A stretch of DNA of 33,011 nt. Source: an uncultured Eremococcus sp. (GTDB lineage: Bacteria > Bacillota > Bacilli > Lactobacillales > Aerococcaceae). Location of the stretch: NCBI GenBank assembly GCA_943914835.1, contig CALUDO010000010.1, positions 1 through 33,011 of the forward strand, in the 5' to 3' direction. The notes below the pieces were generated by a model, which was not told the origin of the DNA, did not search any database, and was given only the letters and a program-made list of their open reading frames with translations. Position numbers and translations under genes: made by a program. Positions 23,282-32,074 of the stretch are shown here, one piece after another; the stretch's first letter is position 1; each line of letters opens with the position of its first letter.

Positions 23282-23342
23282 TTTTCATGGCTCTGGGTCT
23301 GAGGTATGATAAGTCAGTAAAATAATTCAGATTCTTTCTGAA
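23282..23342 (+). promoter_or_regulatory. Promoter and 5' hairpin of the LysM gene
   Basis: TTTTCA (23282-23287) and TATGAT (23305-23310) are 17 bases apart. The leader then carries TTCAGA (23326-23331) and TCTGAA (23337-23342), a perfect small hairpin near the RNA 5' end that could stabilise the message. AAGGAG follows at 23348-23353. The rest of the gap 23098-23281 is AT-rich; its only other dyad is TATTGT-A-ACAATA (23153-23165). Confidence 0.5.
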
Positions 23343-23364
23343 GAACTTAAGGAGATTTTCTACT

Positions 23365-24510
23365 ATGAAAAAATCAATTAAATTAATAGCAACGACCCTT
23401 GTGTCATCAGCTGCTTTTAATCTAGTTGCTCAATCATTAAATACAGTAAATGCTCAAGAATGGGTAGAACGTTCAGCGGCAGAAATTAAAGAAAGCTTGG
23501 GAACGGTTCACGAGGATGGTACCGTTGAATATCAAGTTCAGTGGGGAGATACCTTAACTAAGATTGCCCAAGCCCTAGATATGGACCTAAAGGACCTAGT
23601 TGCAATTAATGGGATTGACAATCCTGATATGATTATCGCAGGAACTATCCTAACCTTTGATCCAAGCCATGATACCCTAGCTCTTGAAGATCAAAGTGGA
23701 GAAACAACTGAATACGATGTAGAAACCGGTCAAGAAATAGTTGAAGATGGAAATCTAGGCACTGCTGTTGATGAGTGGCTAGATGAAGATCTTGCTACAC
23801 CTGAAGCAGATGTGCCTACTAGCCAAGCACCAGTTTCATACTCAGCATTAGTGACAGAAGACGCGCCTGTTGAAGCATCGCTTGTAGAAACTTCAAACGC
23901 TGGTGCCACAGAAGCCTTGGCAAATGATGCGCAGCTTGATGTGTCACTACAAGATGATTCTTTTGCTGAGCCAGAAGTTATAAGTGAGACTGAAGCTCAA
24001 GCAGATGTGGTTGAAGTGGCTGAAACTCTTGAAACATCTGAAGCACCAGAAATATCTGAAGGCTCTGCATGGCAAGCAGAAGTAGAGGCCTCTGAAGAGA
24101 CCACTGAAGTCGTTAGCGAGTCTCCTGTAAGTGAGCCGGTCGTAGAGGAAACTGTGGAAGAAGTTAGTGAAGAAGTAGCTCCGGTGGCTAGTTCAGCACA
24201 GACTACTGAAGAGGCTGCGCCAGTAGCTGAAGAAACAGTAATAGAAGAAAGTAGTGTGTCTCCATCAACTGGCCTATCTATGTCAGAAGTAGAAGCTAAG
24301 GAATGGATTGCCAATAAAGAATCTGGTGGCGACTATAACGCCATCAACCCAACAGGTAAATACATTGGTCGTTATCAATTGACAAACTCTTATCTTAATG
24401 GGGATTACTCACCAGAAAACCAAGAGCGCGTAGCCAATGAATATGTAATTAACCGTTATGGTTCTTGGGTTAAAGCACAACAATTCTGGCAAGCCAATGG
24501 TTGGTACTAA
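23365..24510 (+). CDS. Secreted LysM protein with Apf/SceD-like C-terminal domain
   Basis: A 381-residue exported protein. A signal peptide (about 1-31, ending LNTVNA-QE) is followed by one LysM peptidoglycan-binding domain at about 56-97 (VQWGDTLTKIAQALDM...NPDMIIAGTILTF). After that comes a roughly 200-residue Glu/Val/Ala/Ser-rich low-complexity linker, then a C-terminal domain of about 75 residues (AKEWIANKESGGDYNA, GKYIGRYQLTNSYLNGDYS, FWQANGWY). That C-terminus is the hallmark of aggregation-promoting factor (Apf) and SceD/IsaA-like proteins of lactobacilli and relatives, which include transglycosylase-like wall-remodelling proteins. The conserved ES of NKESGG may be catalytic. AAGGAG precedes the ATG. 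Monocistronic. Confidence 0.88.
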   Translation: MKKSIKLIATTLVSSAAFNLVAQSLNTVNAQEWVERSAAEIKESLGTVHEDGTVEYQVQWGDTLTKIAQALDMDLKDLVAINGIDNPDMIIAGTILTFDPSHDTLALEDQSGETTEYDVETGQEIVEDGNLGTAVDEWLDEDLATPEADVPTSQAPVSYSALVTEDAPVEASLVETSNAGATEALANDAQLDVSLQDDSFAEPEVISETEAQADVVEVAETLETSEAPEISEGSAWQAEVEASEETTEVVSESPVSEPVVEETVEEVSEEVAPVASSAQTTEEAAPVAEETVIEESSVSPSTGLSMSEVEAKEWIANKESGGDYNAINPTGKYIGRYQLTNSYLNGDYSPENQERVANEYVINRYGSWVKAQQFWQANGWY

Positions 24511-24534
24511 AATTTAAAATTTTTCATTAAAGTG

Positions 24535-24570
24535 GAGCTCTCTAGCTTTTAGTCTAGGGGCTCTTTTTTT
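24535..24570 (+). terminator. Terminator after the LysM gene
   Basis: GAGCTCTCTAG (24535-24545) pairs imperfectly with CTAGGGGCTC (24554-24563), followed by seven T. Confidence 0.85.
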
Positions 24571-24690
24571 GTCTTTATATTTATTTTAAATCATGGTCTT
24601 TTTTTCAAGGTGGAGGGTTAATAATGTTCATCTTAATTATCTTGTGCTAGCATGGACATAGTTATTCTAGCTTAGAAGGAGAGCGATTTA

Positions 24691-26007
24691 ATGCAAACGG
24701 AAAAAACGAAATTAAGGGTCTTGAATGGCATGGAATCCATTGGGGCTAACATCATTCAAATTCAATATGGGAAGTATCAAATTATTACTGATTTTGGCAT
24801 TATGAATGGAGCGCCAGATGATTTGATTAATGATCCAGCTTCTACCCAGACCCTCTTAGATCAAAACTACCTCCCAAAGGTGTCCGGTATTTATCCCTCA
24901 TCTAGTTTGTCTTCGGAATCGGACCTTGAAGCTTATGAGACTTCTGATTTAGAGACTATTATCTGTATTTCCCACCTTCATTTAGACCATATTGGAGCCT
25001 TGATGCAAGTGGCAAAGGATGTACCGGTTTATGCTAGTCAAGAGTCTGTTGACTTCTATCATATGTTGGTTGCTTCAGGTTATTTACCTGAATACCAGGT
25101 CAATTGGCAGGGTCAAGCTTATAATGAACAGTTACGTCATGGGCCATTTACGATTACTTTCCGCGAAAGTGACCATGATACTAAAGGGATTTCCGCTATT
25201 TTTATTGAATGTCCGGACCTTAAATTGATACATTCTGGTGATTTCCGCTATGGTGGTTTCCATCCTGATAAGGTTGTCCAATGGGGTCGTAAAGCGCGTA
25301 AATGGCAACCGGATATCTTGTTTATTGAGGGGACTTCTTATAGTTTTAAGGACCAAGGACGACCAGCCACGGAAGAGGACTTATTATCAGAACTTGAACC
25401 TCTGCCCGTATCTACCGAGGAGAAACTCTTAACAACGATTAACTTCCTTCTAGAAGGGCATTCTGACAGATTGTTTGCTTTCAATGGCTATTACCAGAAT
25501 GTTGAACGTTTATTGAGACTAGCTGATTTGGCTAGAAAACATGACCGCGTCCTAGCTCTGGATGATAAGTATTATAAACTAGTGGAGTCTTACCAGAATC
25601 GTTTTGGTCACATTTCAAATAATTATGAGCCTGTCGATTCGTCTGCAATAAAGGCTCACCCGGAACGTTATATCCTAAATGTAGATTATGAAGCTTATAC
25701 GGATATGTTTGAATATCCAGCTGGTTTGTACCTGCATTCCAATGGCATTCCCTTGGGACCTTTTATGGATTCCTTTGAACCCTTCGTCAATGATTTGAAG
25801 GAACATGGTTGGCACCTATATAATGCTTCTTGTTCTGGGCACGCTTTTGCTGAAGATCTTCTTGGTCAAGCTTATTTAGTCCAGTCTAAATTAACAGTTC
25901 CTTGGCATACCTTGCAAGCTAAGGCCTATAGCTATGCTTTAGAGGAACGAGGCGTAAAAACCTGGTTACCGGTTCATCAACAAACATATATTTTCACCCA
26001 AGACTAG
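24691..26007 (+). CDS. MBL-fold hydrolase with beta-CASP-like features (RNase J-related)
   Basis: A 438-residue metallo-beta-lactamase-fold protein. The zinc motif HLHLDH (95-100) is complete, with LIHSGDFRYGG and a C-terminal PVHQQT histidine. Further along are FIEGTSY, ASCSGHA and an inserted domain of about 150 residues, in the positions of beta-CASP motifs A to C in RNase J/CPSF-type nucleases. A nucleic-acid or nucleotide-phosphodiester substrate is thus plausible, yet it is clearly not RNase J itself (that is about 550-600 residues). AAGGAG precedes the ATG. The nucleotidase gene begins ten bases after the stop, so the two are an operon, which supports a role in nucleic acid or nucleotide breakdown. 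Confidence 0.8.
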   Translation: MQTEKTKLRVLNGMESIGANIIQIQYGKYQIITDFGIMNGAPDDLINDPASTQTLLDQNYLPKVSGIYPSSSLSSESDLEAYETSDLETIICISHLHLDHIGALMQVAKDVPVYASQESVDFYHMLVASGYLPEYQVNWQGQAYNEQLRHGPFTITFRESDHDTKGISAIFIECPDLKLIHSGDFRYGGFHPDKVVQWGRKARKWQPDILFIEGTSYSFKDQGRPATEEDLLSELEPLPVSTEEKLLTTINFLLEGHSDRLFAFNGYYQNVERLLRLADLARKHDRVLALDDKYYKLVESYQNRFGHISNNYEPVDSSAIKAHPERYILNVDYEAYTDMFEYPAGLYLHSNGIPLGPFMDSFEPFVNDLKEHGWHLYNASCSGHAFAEDLLGQAYLVQSKLTVPWHTLQAKAYSYALEERGVKTWLPVHQQTYIFTQD

Positions 26008-26017
26008 GAGGTTCTGT

Positions 26018-27622
26018 ATGACTCAACGAATTCATTTCTTATTTACCAGTGATACCCACGCCAACTGGTTGAATCGTCCGGACGATTTGGACCATTCCCT
26101 TCTAAATACCAGCCAGGCCTTAGCAGACCTTCGAAAGACTTACCAAGACCTGGGAGATGGGGTCATTACCTTAGACTTGGGAGACTTTCTTCAAGGTTCT
26201 TCATTTGCTACTTATCTAAGAGAAGTTCAAGGTGATGGGGAAGTGATTGGGCGAGCCATGAACCAGGCCGGGTATGACTATCAAGTCCTCGGTAACCACG
26301 AGTTTAACTATCCCAGTGACTACCGTCAGCGAGTATTTGAACGAATGAAGGCTGATTTTTTAAATGCCAACATTCTTTGGACTAAGGACCAGATGCCAAT
26401 TATAGGCAAGCCCTATACTATTCTTGAACAAGCAGGAGTCACTATTGGTATTATTGGAGTAACGACCCATTATATTCCTCATTGGGAGCTTCCAGCTCAT
26501 TATCAAGGAATTTCTTTCTTGGATGCCTGCCAAACAACAGCCAAGTATGTTAAAGAATTGAGACCTCAAGTGGATCTCTTAGTGGTAGCTTACCATGGCG
26601 GCTATGAGAAAGACCTTACCAGCTTTCGTCCTTTAGAAGAACTAACGACAGAAAATCAAGGCGCTCAAATGTTGGAGGAGATTGAGGGGATTGATCTTCT
26701 CTTAACAGGTCACCAGCATCGTGAAATTGTTCAAAAAGTGGGCAGGACCCTTACCCTACAATCAGGTTATGGGGGCGAATACATTGGTCACGCTATGATC
26801 GAAATGGCAGGACATGAGATTCAGAACATGCAAGGAGAATTGCTGGCTACCAATTCATATCCTCAATCAGAGGTCCAATATCAAAATATGCAGCCTGAAT
26901 TGAAAGAGGGGGAGGCCTGGTTAAACCATGTGGTAGGCATGGCTCCAATAGACCAGGTAACAGATAATGAATTCCAAGCTCGGGTCTTCGGCCACCCTTA
27001 TATTGAATTGCTCAATCAAATTCAGTTGAAGGAAACGGGGGCAGATTTTTCAGCCGTAGCCTTGGTCAATGATTATTTCACGCTATTTCATGGGGGAATA
27101 AGCAATGAGATTTTACTCAAGTCTTATCCTTTCTATAATTTAATTGCAACGGTCAAGGTTACGGGTCAAGACCTTTATGACATCATGAATTTCAATTTGG
27201 AATATTTTACCCTGGATAATAGGGGAGATTTAGCCATTAACCCTGATTATCTTGACCCTAAGCCTAAGCACTATAATCTAGATTTATATTCAGGATTGAA
27301 GGCAGAAGTCGATATGACTCAGCCGCCAGGATCTAGGGTCATCCGTCTAATCGATGAGAGCAAGCAGACCCCGATTGACCGGCAGGCCAATTATCGCTTG
27401 GCTGTATCTCAATATCGTGCCGTGGGAGGCGGAGATTTCCGTTGGTTTAATCGAGATAAAATTATACAAATCTCTGAAAAAGATATCGCTAGTTTACTGA
27501 AAGAAGCTTTGGAGACTTTTACGAGTCAAGACTGGGAAAGAATTAATAATAACTATGAACACCTTGACTACCATCCCTTGCTCCGCTTATCTAACCAACC
27601 TGAATCTTTGTCAGAAGAGTAA
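26018..27622 (+). CDS. 5'-nucleotidase / 2',3'-cyclic phosphodiesterase family metallophosphatase (YunD-like)
   Basis: A 534-residue two-domain enzyme. The N-terminal calcineurin-like domain has FTSDTHANW, DLGDFLQG, GNHEFN, AYHGG and LLTGHQHR, the full dimetal set. The C-terminal 5'-nucleotidase domain carries NYRLAVSQYRAVGGGDFRWF, the nucleotide-binding signature. There is no signal peptide or LPxTG, unlike surface 5'-nucleotidases, so this is a cytoplasmic form such as YunD. It would hydrolyse nucleoside monophosphates or related phosphoesters to nucleoside and phosphate. AGGAGG lies eight bases before the ATG. The upstream partner is the MBL hydrolase, and the ABC importer begins about 105 bases downstream without an obvious terminator. 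Confidence 0.9.
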   Translation: MTQRIHFLFTSDTHANWLNRPDDLDHSLLNTSQALADLRKTYQDLGDGVITLDLGDFLQGSSFATYLREVQGDGEVIGRAMNQAGYDYQVLGNHEFNYPSDYRQRVFERMKADFLNANILWTKDQMPIIGKPYTILEQAGVTIGIIGVTTHYIPHWELPAHYQGISFLDACQTTAKYVKELRPQVDLLVVAYHGGYEKDLTSFRPLEELTTENQGAQMLEEIEGIDLLLTGHQHREIVQKVGRTLTLQSGYGGEYIGHAMIEMAGHEIQNMQGELLATNSYPQSEVQYQNMQPELKEGEAWLNHVVGMAPIDQVTDNEFQARVFGHPYIELLNQIQLKETGADFSAVALVNDYFTLFHGGISNEILLKSYPFYNLIATVKVTGQDLYDIMNFNLEYFTLDNRGDLAINPDYLDPKPKHYNLDLYSGLKAEVDMTQPPGSRVIRLIDESKQTPIDRQANYRLAVSQYRAVGGGDFRWFNRDKIIQISEKDIASLLKEALETFTSQDWERINNNYEHLDYHPLLRLSNQPESLSEE

Positions 27623-27727
27623 ATATGTAAAATTTGCAAAATGATGGAAAAAGGTAAGGTTATTTACATAAATTTAACAATAGCTTGATATACTGGAAGA
27701 CAGTAGAATAGAGTGAGGTGTAATCCA

Positions 27728-28873
27728 TTGCAAGTAAGATTTGAAGATGTGACCATGCAATTCGACAATAAAAAAGTTCTGGACCAGATTAACTTTACCT
27801 TACCCAGTCAAGAGCTGATTTCCTTCTTAGGACCCTCTGGATGCGGTAAATCCACCACCTTATATTTAATTTCAGGTCTCTTACAGGCAACTTCTGGAAA
27901 GATATATTTTGATGACCAGGATGTCACCCAGTGGGATCCGGTCAAACGGGAAGTGGGACTCGTTTTTCAAAACTATGCCTTATACCCACACATGAATGTC
28001 TTAGATAATATAATGTTCCCTTTACGGATGGCTAAAGTTCCTAAAGAAGACCGCAAAGGAATTGCTGAGAAGATGGCCCAACTGACCCATATTGAGGACC
28101 AGTTGGATAAATTCCCCCGTCAATTGTCTGGGGGGCAACAGCAACGGGTAGCCATTAGTCGGGCCTTGGCTAAGTCGCCAGACATCTTACTGATGGATGA
28201 ACCCTTATCCAATTTAGATGCTCGACTTCGGGTGGAAATGCGGGAAGAAATTCGGCGCATTCAACAGGAAACAGGCGTGACGACTGTCTTTGTGACCCAT
28301 GACCAAGAGGAAGCCTTGTCCATTGCGGACCATGTCATGGTTTTAAATCAAGGTGAAATTCAACAGATGTCTAGTCCGGTAGAGCTCTACCAAAAACCGC
28401 GTAACCTCTTTGTGGCTAAGTTTATCGGTTCACCCGTCATTAACACCTTTGACCGGAGATCCCCCAGTTTGAATCCGGTGACGAATTTATTGGCTGATCA
28501 GTGGCAGACACTAGGTATTCGGCCAGAACACTTCACTTTCTCTGATCCAGAACACTACCTAGTCAAGGGACAGGTAGATCGGGTGGAACAAGTTGGTAAG
28601 GACATTACCTACCATGTTTCGAATGAAGAGGAAGGCTTTGTGGTGTCAGACCTTATTTCTACGAATTATAAGGCCGGAGACCCTATCTATTTAACCGCAG
28701 ATCCTGACTTAATTCTCTTCTTTGATAAAGAAGGGGAGGGTCTGTCCATTGACTCTAAGTCTATTTCAGATAGAGATATATCTGATGAAAATTATTCTTC
28801 TCTTAATCAAGAAAATAGTGTCCCTTTAGACCACTCAGCCACTCCTAGGGAAGGAGAGATGCTTGGTGAATAA
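27728..28873 (+). CDS. ABC importer ATP-binding subunit (UgpC/MsmK family)
   Basis: The motor subunit of a carbohydrate-type (CUT1) ABC importer. Walker A is GPSGCGKST (about residues 36-44), then Q-loop VFQNYALYPHMNV, signature LSGGQQQRVAISRALA, Walker B LLMDEP and the switch histidine in VTHDQEEAL. A TOBE-like regulatory region follows. I start at TTG 27728 because GAGGTG lies eight bases upstream and LQVRFEDVTMQF is the usual family start; GTG 27713 in frame would add five residues. The last 45 or so residues are an unusual acidic, Ser/Asp-rich tail (DKEGEGLSIDSKSISDRDIS onward) not expected in the roughly 360-residue family. The next gene starts within its last codons. Confidence 0.92.
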   Translation: MQVRFEDVTMQFDNKKVLDQINFTLPSQELISFLGPSGCGKSTTLYLISGLLQATSGKIYFDDQDVTQWDPVKREVGLVFQNYALYPHMNVLDNIMFPLRMAKVPKEDRKGIAEKMAQLTHIEDQLDKFPRQLSGGQQQRVAISRALAKSPDILLMDEPLSNLDARLRVEMREEIRRIQQETGVTTVFVTHDQEEALSIADHVMVLNQGEIQQMSSPVELYQKPRNLFVAKFIGSPVINTFDRRSPSLNPVTNLLADQWQTLGIRPEHFTFSDPEHYLVKGQVDRVEQVGKDITYHVSNEEEGFVVSDLISTNYKAGDPIYLTADPDLILFFDKEGEGLSIDSKSISDRDISDENYSSLNQENSVPLDHSATPREGEMLGE

Positions 28874-29768
28874 GAAAGCCTCCTGGGGATCAACTTGGCA
28901 AGCCTTACTATATCTTTTGCCGATGCTGATTGTGATTGGTATTTTCACTGTATATCCCATTTATAAATCTATAGCCATGAGTTTCTACATTGATTTCAAC
29001 ATGTTCAAAGGGGAATACAAGGCCTTGGGTCTGGATAATTACCAGGCCATTCTATCAGACCCAGATTTCTTTGAAGCAATTAAGAATACCCTGCTTTATG
29101 TAGTAGGAGTTGTACCTGCTTCGATTATTATTTCCCTGGGTATTGCTCTTCTTTTGAATAGCATTCCTTTCTTGCAAGGTTTCTTTCGGTCAGTTTACTT
29201 CTTGCCTTTCGTGACTTCCACCGTGGCTATTTCTGTGGTCTGGTCTTGGCTTTACCACTCAAGGTACGGACTTATTAACTACTTATTGGGCTTAATTGGA
29301 ATTGATGCGATTAATTGGCTAAATTCACCCGATAAGGCCATGCTTGCTGTGATTATCATGGCTATTTGGAAGGGGCTTGGTTTCAATATTCTTTTGCTTT
29401 TAGTAGGTTTAGGCAATATTGATGATGTCTACTACCAGGCAGCAAAAATTGACGGGGCCAAGGCTTGGAAACGATTCACTAATATTACTCTGCCTTTATT
29501 AAGACCAACTATTTTCTTGTTATCTATTGTTGGGGTCATTAACTCTTTCAAGGTCTTTGATGAGGTTTATGCCTTATTCTCTGGTCGGCCTGGTCCTGCC
29601 AATTCAGCCGTGACCATGGTCTATTACCTCTTCCAGAAATTCTATACCCAGTTCAAGTATGGACAAGCAGCGGCTGCGGGAATTATTCTCTTCTTAATTG
29701 TTCTCGGATTAACCTTGGTTCAAAACATGGGGAACCGTTATTTTGCTAAACGGGGAGGGGAAGAGTAA
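28863..29768 (+). CDS. ABC importer permease, UgpA/MalF family
   Basis: A 301-residue inner-membrane permease with six helices. It has the cytoplasmic EAA loop AAKIDGAKAWKRFTNITLPLL, which docks the ATPase. It forms the channel with the next permease. Translation starts at TTG 28863 or GTG 28866, with AAGGAG six or nine bases upstream, so it overlaps the end of the ATPase gene. Its own stop overlaps the next start by one base. Helical pattern and loop place it in the MalFG/UgpAE group of carbohydrate and glycerol-3-phosphate importers. Confidence 0.93.
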   Translation: MVNKKASWGSTWQALLYLLPMLIVIGIFTVYPIYKSIAMSFYIDFNMFKGEYKALGLDNYQAILSDPDFFEAIKNTLLYVVGVVPASIIISLGIALLLNSIPFLQGFFRSVYFLPFVTSTVAISVVWSWLYHSRYGLINYLLGLIGIDAINWLNSPDKAMLAVIIMAIWKGLGFNILLLLVGLGNIDDVYYQAAKIDGAKAWKRFTNITLPLLRPTIFLLSIVGVINSFKVFDEVYALFSGRPGPANSAVTMVYYLFQKFYTQFKYGQAAAAGIILFLIVLGLTLVQNMGNRYFAKRGGEE

Positions 29769-30589
29769 TGAAGAAAATTGGAAAGAATACCCTTTTTTAT
29801 GTCTTATTGCTTCTAGGTGGTATCTTGATGGTTTTGCCTTTCTATTGGATGGTAGCCACTTCTTTGAAATCACGTGGAGAAGCTATTGCAGTCCCACCAA
29901 CTTGGCTACCTAGCCAGTGGCTTTGGTCTAATTACGATAAGGCTTTAGCTGCCGCCCCTTTTCTGAAATACTTTATCAACTCTCTGATTGTTACTGTCTC
30001 TTCAACAGCAGGGGAGTTATTTACTTCGATCTTGGCTGCCTATGCCTTCTCTAAATTACGGTTCTGGGGCAAGGATTTATTGTTTCTGATACTACTAGCT
30101 ACTATGATGGTTCCTGGGGAATTAATGACTATCCCTAACTTTGTAACCTTGGCTAGTTGGAAAATGATTAATACATACTGGGCCTTGATTATTCCTTGGT
30201 TGGCTTCAGTCTTTTCGGTCTTTACTCTGAAACAATCCTTTGAATCCATTCCAGATGCTCTCTATTATGCGGCTAAGACTGATGGTTGTTCAGATTGGCG
30301 CTTCCTTTGGGAAATTCTAGTCCCCCTATCTAAATCATCGATTGTAGCAGTTATGATCCTCAAAGTCATCGGGTCCTGGAATTCCTTCATGTGGCCCTTG
30401 ATTGTGACAAATGACAAAGCCTTACGTACGTTACCTGTTGGGTTACAAGCCTTTACCACTGAAGCGGGAACCCAATTTGAATTATTAATGGCCGCTTCAA
30501 CCCTGGTAGTTGTCCCAATGGTTATCGTATATTTATTATTGCAAAAGTATATTATTCAAGGCATTTCACGCTCAGGTATTAAAGGATAA
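29768..30589 (+). CDS. ABC importer permease, UgpE/MalG family
   Basis: A 273-residue partner permease with six membrane helices (LFYVLLLLGGILMVLPFYW first) and the EAA loop AAKTDGCSDWRFLWEILVPLS. The ATG overlaps the upstream stop codon (TAATG), a usual coupling for heterodimer subunits. The C-terminus IIQGISRSGIKG is the family norm. It lies 19 bases before the binding-protein gene, completing the C-A-E-B order of the cluster. Confidence 0.94.
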   Translation: MKKIGKNTLFYVLLLLGGILMVLPFYWMVATSLKSRGEAIAVPPTWLPSQWLWSNYDKALAAAPFLKYFINSLIVTVSSTAGELFTSILAAYAFSKLRFWGKDLLFLILLATMMVPGELMTIPNFVTLASWKMINTYWALIIPWLASVFSVFTLKQSFESIPDALYYAAKTDGCSDWRFLWEILVPLSKSSIVAVMILKVIGSWNSFMWPLIVTNDKALRTLPVGLQAFTTEAGTQFELLMAASTLVVVPMVIVYLLLQKYIIQGISRSGIKG

Positions 30590-30608
30590 ACAAATAGGAG
30601 GAATTAAG

Positions 30609-31880
30609 TTGAAAAAATTACAAGCTTTTGTAACAGCTTTACTAGTTTTCAGTATTTTTAATGTATTTGCTCCCTTAGCTTCTGCCCAAGACAAGACTCA
30701 AGTGACCTTCTGGCATGCCATGAATGGGCCTCACGAAGAAGCCCTGAAATCTTTGACAGATAAATTTAATGAATCTCAAGATGAAGTTGAAGTCAAGTTA
30801 GAAAATCAAGGTGATTATGCTACTTTACAACAAAAAATAATGGCAGCAGGGGTATCCGGCGAACTACCTACCATTTCTCAATTAACAGCTTCTAATGTTA
30901 CGGATTACCAAGACCAAGGTCTACTTGTTTCTTTAGATGATGTATTAACCGAGGAAAATGGTTTCACGGATGAATTGAAAGAAGATATTTATCCAGGTTT
31001 TATGAACGGTGTTACTATTGATGATCAAATCTACGCTTTACCTTTCTCTAAATCCGTTCGTTTAATGTTCGTTAACGAGGATCTCTTGAAAGAAGTGGAT
31101 GCTGAAGTTCCAACGACTTGGGACCAGGTGAAAGAACTCGGACAAAAATTAAAAGATGCAGGTAAGGAAGAACAAGCGATGGGATTCGAAAACGGAATCT
31201 CAATGGAAGTTGAAACCATGGCTCGTCAAAACGGTGCCCAATGGATCGCTGATGACAAATCTGCTACTGACATTGCCTCTGATAAGGCGACTGAGCCTGT
31301 TCAATTCATCAAAGACCTTATTGATGAAGGCTATGCTCGTCAAGCAGGAGAAGATGGATATATGTCTGGACCTTTCGCTTCTGGAGCGACTGCTCTTTAT
31401 ATAGGGTCTTCTGCAGGTCTTCCACACGTCTTACCTGGCGTGGAGGAGTCTGGCATTTCCTTAGCTACAGCTGAAATTCCTGTCTTCAACGATGGTGATA
31501 AATTAACCTTGTTTGCTGGTAACGACTTGGGTGTCTTCAATTCTGCTGACGACAATCAAAAGGCAGCTGCTGTTAAATTCTTAACCTTCCTATTACAAGC
31601 AGATAATACAGCGCAATGGGCCGTAGATACTGGTTATCTACCAATTACTAAGTCTGGTACTGAATCAGACATTTGGACTAAGTACTTAGAGGAAAATCCA
31701 TTGGTTAAGGCCGCTACAGCTGAATTGGAATATGGCCAAGCTCAAGTTCCTTATGCTGGTTCTGGCGAAGTCTTTACTGAAATGGAGAAAGCATTCGAAA
31801 ACATCATTATCAATGATGCAGATGTGAAAACTGAAATGCAAACCATCGAAGACTTAGTTAAGTCAAACTTAGGTTTATAA
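30609..31880 (+). CDS. Extracellular solute-binding protein of the UgpB type, without a lipobox cysteine
   Basis: The 423-residue substrate-binding component of the importer. The TTG start is set by AGGAGG (30597-30602) six bases upstream. The signal peptide runs to about residue 26 and ends PLASA-QD, a signal peptidase I site. Unlike almost all binding proteins of Gram-positive ABC importers, it has no LxxC lipobox and no cysteine to anchor it. The mature protein begins QVTFWHAMNGP, resembling the FWH-M-GP start of UgpB, with ALPFSKSVRLMFVNEDLL and GPFASGATALYIGSS typical of the family (family 1 solute-binding). The ligand may be glycerol-3-phosphate, a glycerophosphodiester or a sugar; it cannot be decided here. 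A strong terminator follows. Confidence 0.88.
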   Translation: MKKLQAFVTALLVFSIFNVFAPLASAQDKTQVTFWHAMNGPHEEALKSLTDKFNESQDEVEVKLENQGDYATLQQKIMAAGVSGELPTISQLTASNVTDYQDQGLLVSLDDVLTEENGFTDELKEDIYPGFMNGVTIDDQIYALPFSKSVRLMFVNEDLLKEVDAEVPTTWDQVKELGQKLKDAGKEEQAMGFENGISMEVETMARQNGAQWIADDKSATDIASDKATEPVQFIKDLIDEGYARQAGEDGYMSGPFASGATALYIGSSAGLPHVLPGVEESGISLATAEIPVFNDGDKLTLFAGNDLGVFNSADDNQKAAAVKFLTFLLQADNTAQWAVDTGYLPITKSGTESDIWTKYLEENPLVKAATAELEYGQAQVPYAGSGEVFTEMEKAFENIIINDADVKTEMQTIEDLVKSNLGL

Positions 31881-31908
31881 GCAAGGTCTTAACTATATAC
31901 TTTTGCAG

Positions 31909-31934
31909 CTCCCACTTATGTGGGAGTTTTTTTG
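31909..31934 (+). terminator. Terminator after the ABC importer operon
   Basis: CTCCCAC (31909-31915) and GTGGGAG (31920-31926) flank a TTAT loop, followed by eight T. Confidence 0.92.
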
Positions 31935-31991
31935 TATAAGTCTTCGCTTTAGATTAAAACCGGAATTCCAGATGAGAGTTAAGTCCCTGAT

Positions 31992-32021
31992 TTGCTGATA
32001 AGGAGGGAAGTAGGTTACAAT
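31992..32021 (+). promoter_or_regulatory. Promoter of the exonuclease III gene
   Basis: TTGCTG (31992-31997) and TACAAT (32016-32021) are separated by 18 bases, about 54 bases before the ATG. Confidence 0.55.
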
Positions 32022-32074
32022 AATGACGATAAGTGATGATGAAGAAGTTAATTTGAGATGAAGGAGAAGAATAG

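Noticed and set aside
23997..24314. A minus-strand frame rich in Ser and Thr opposite the LysM protein
   Set aside because: It is the complement of the repetitive Glu/Val-rich linker, which avoids stops in that frame by composition alone.
30510..30608. An upstream extension of the binding protein starting inside the permease gene
   Set aside because: The added residues overlap the permease frame and destroy the signal peptide; AGGAGG at 30597-30602 fixes the TTG at 30609.
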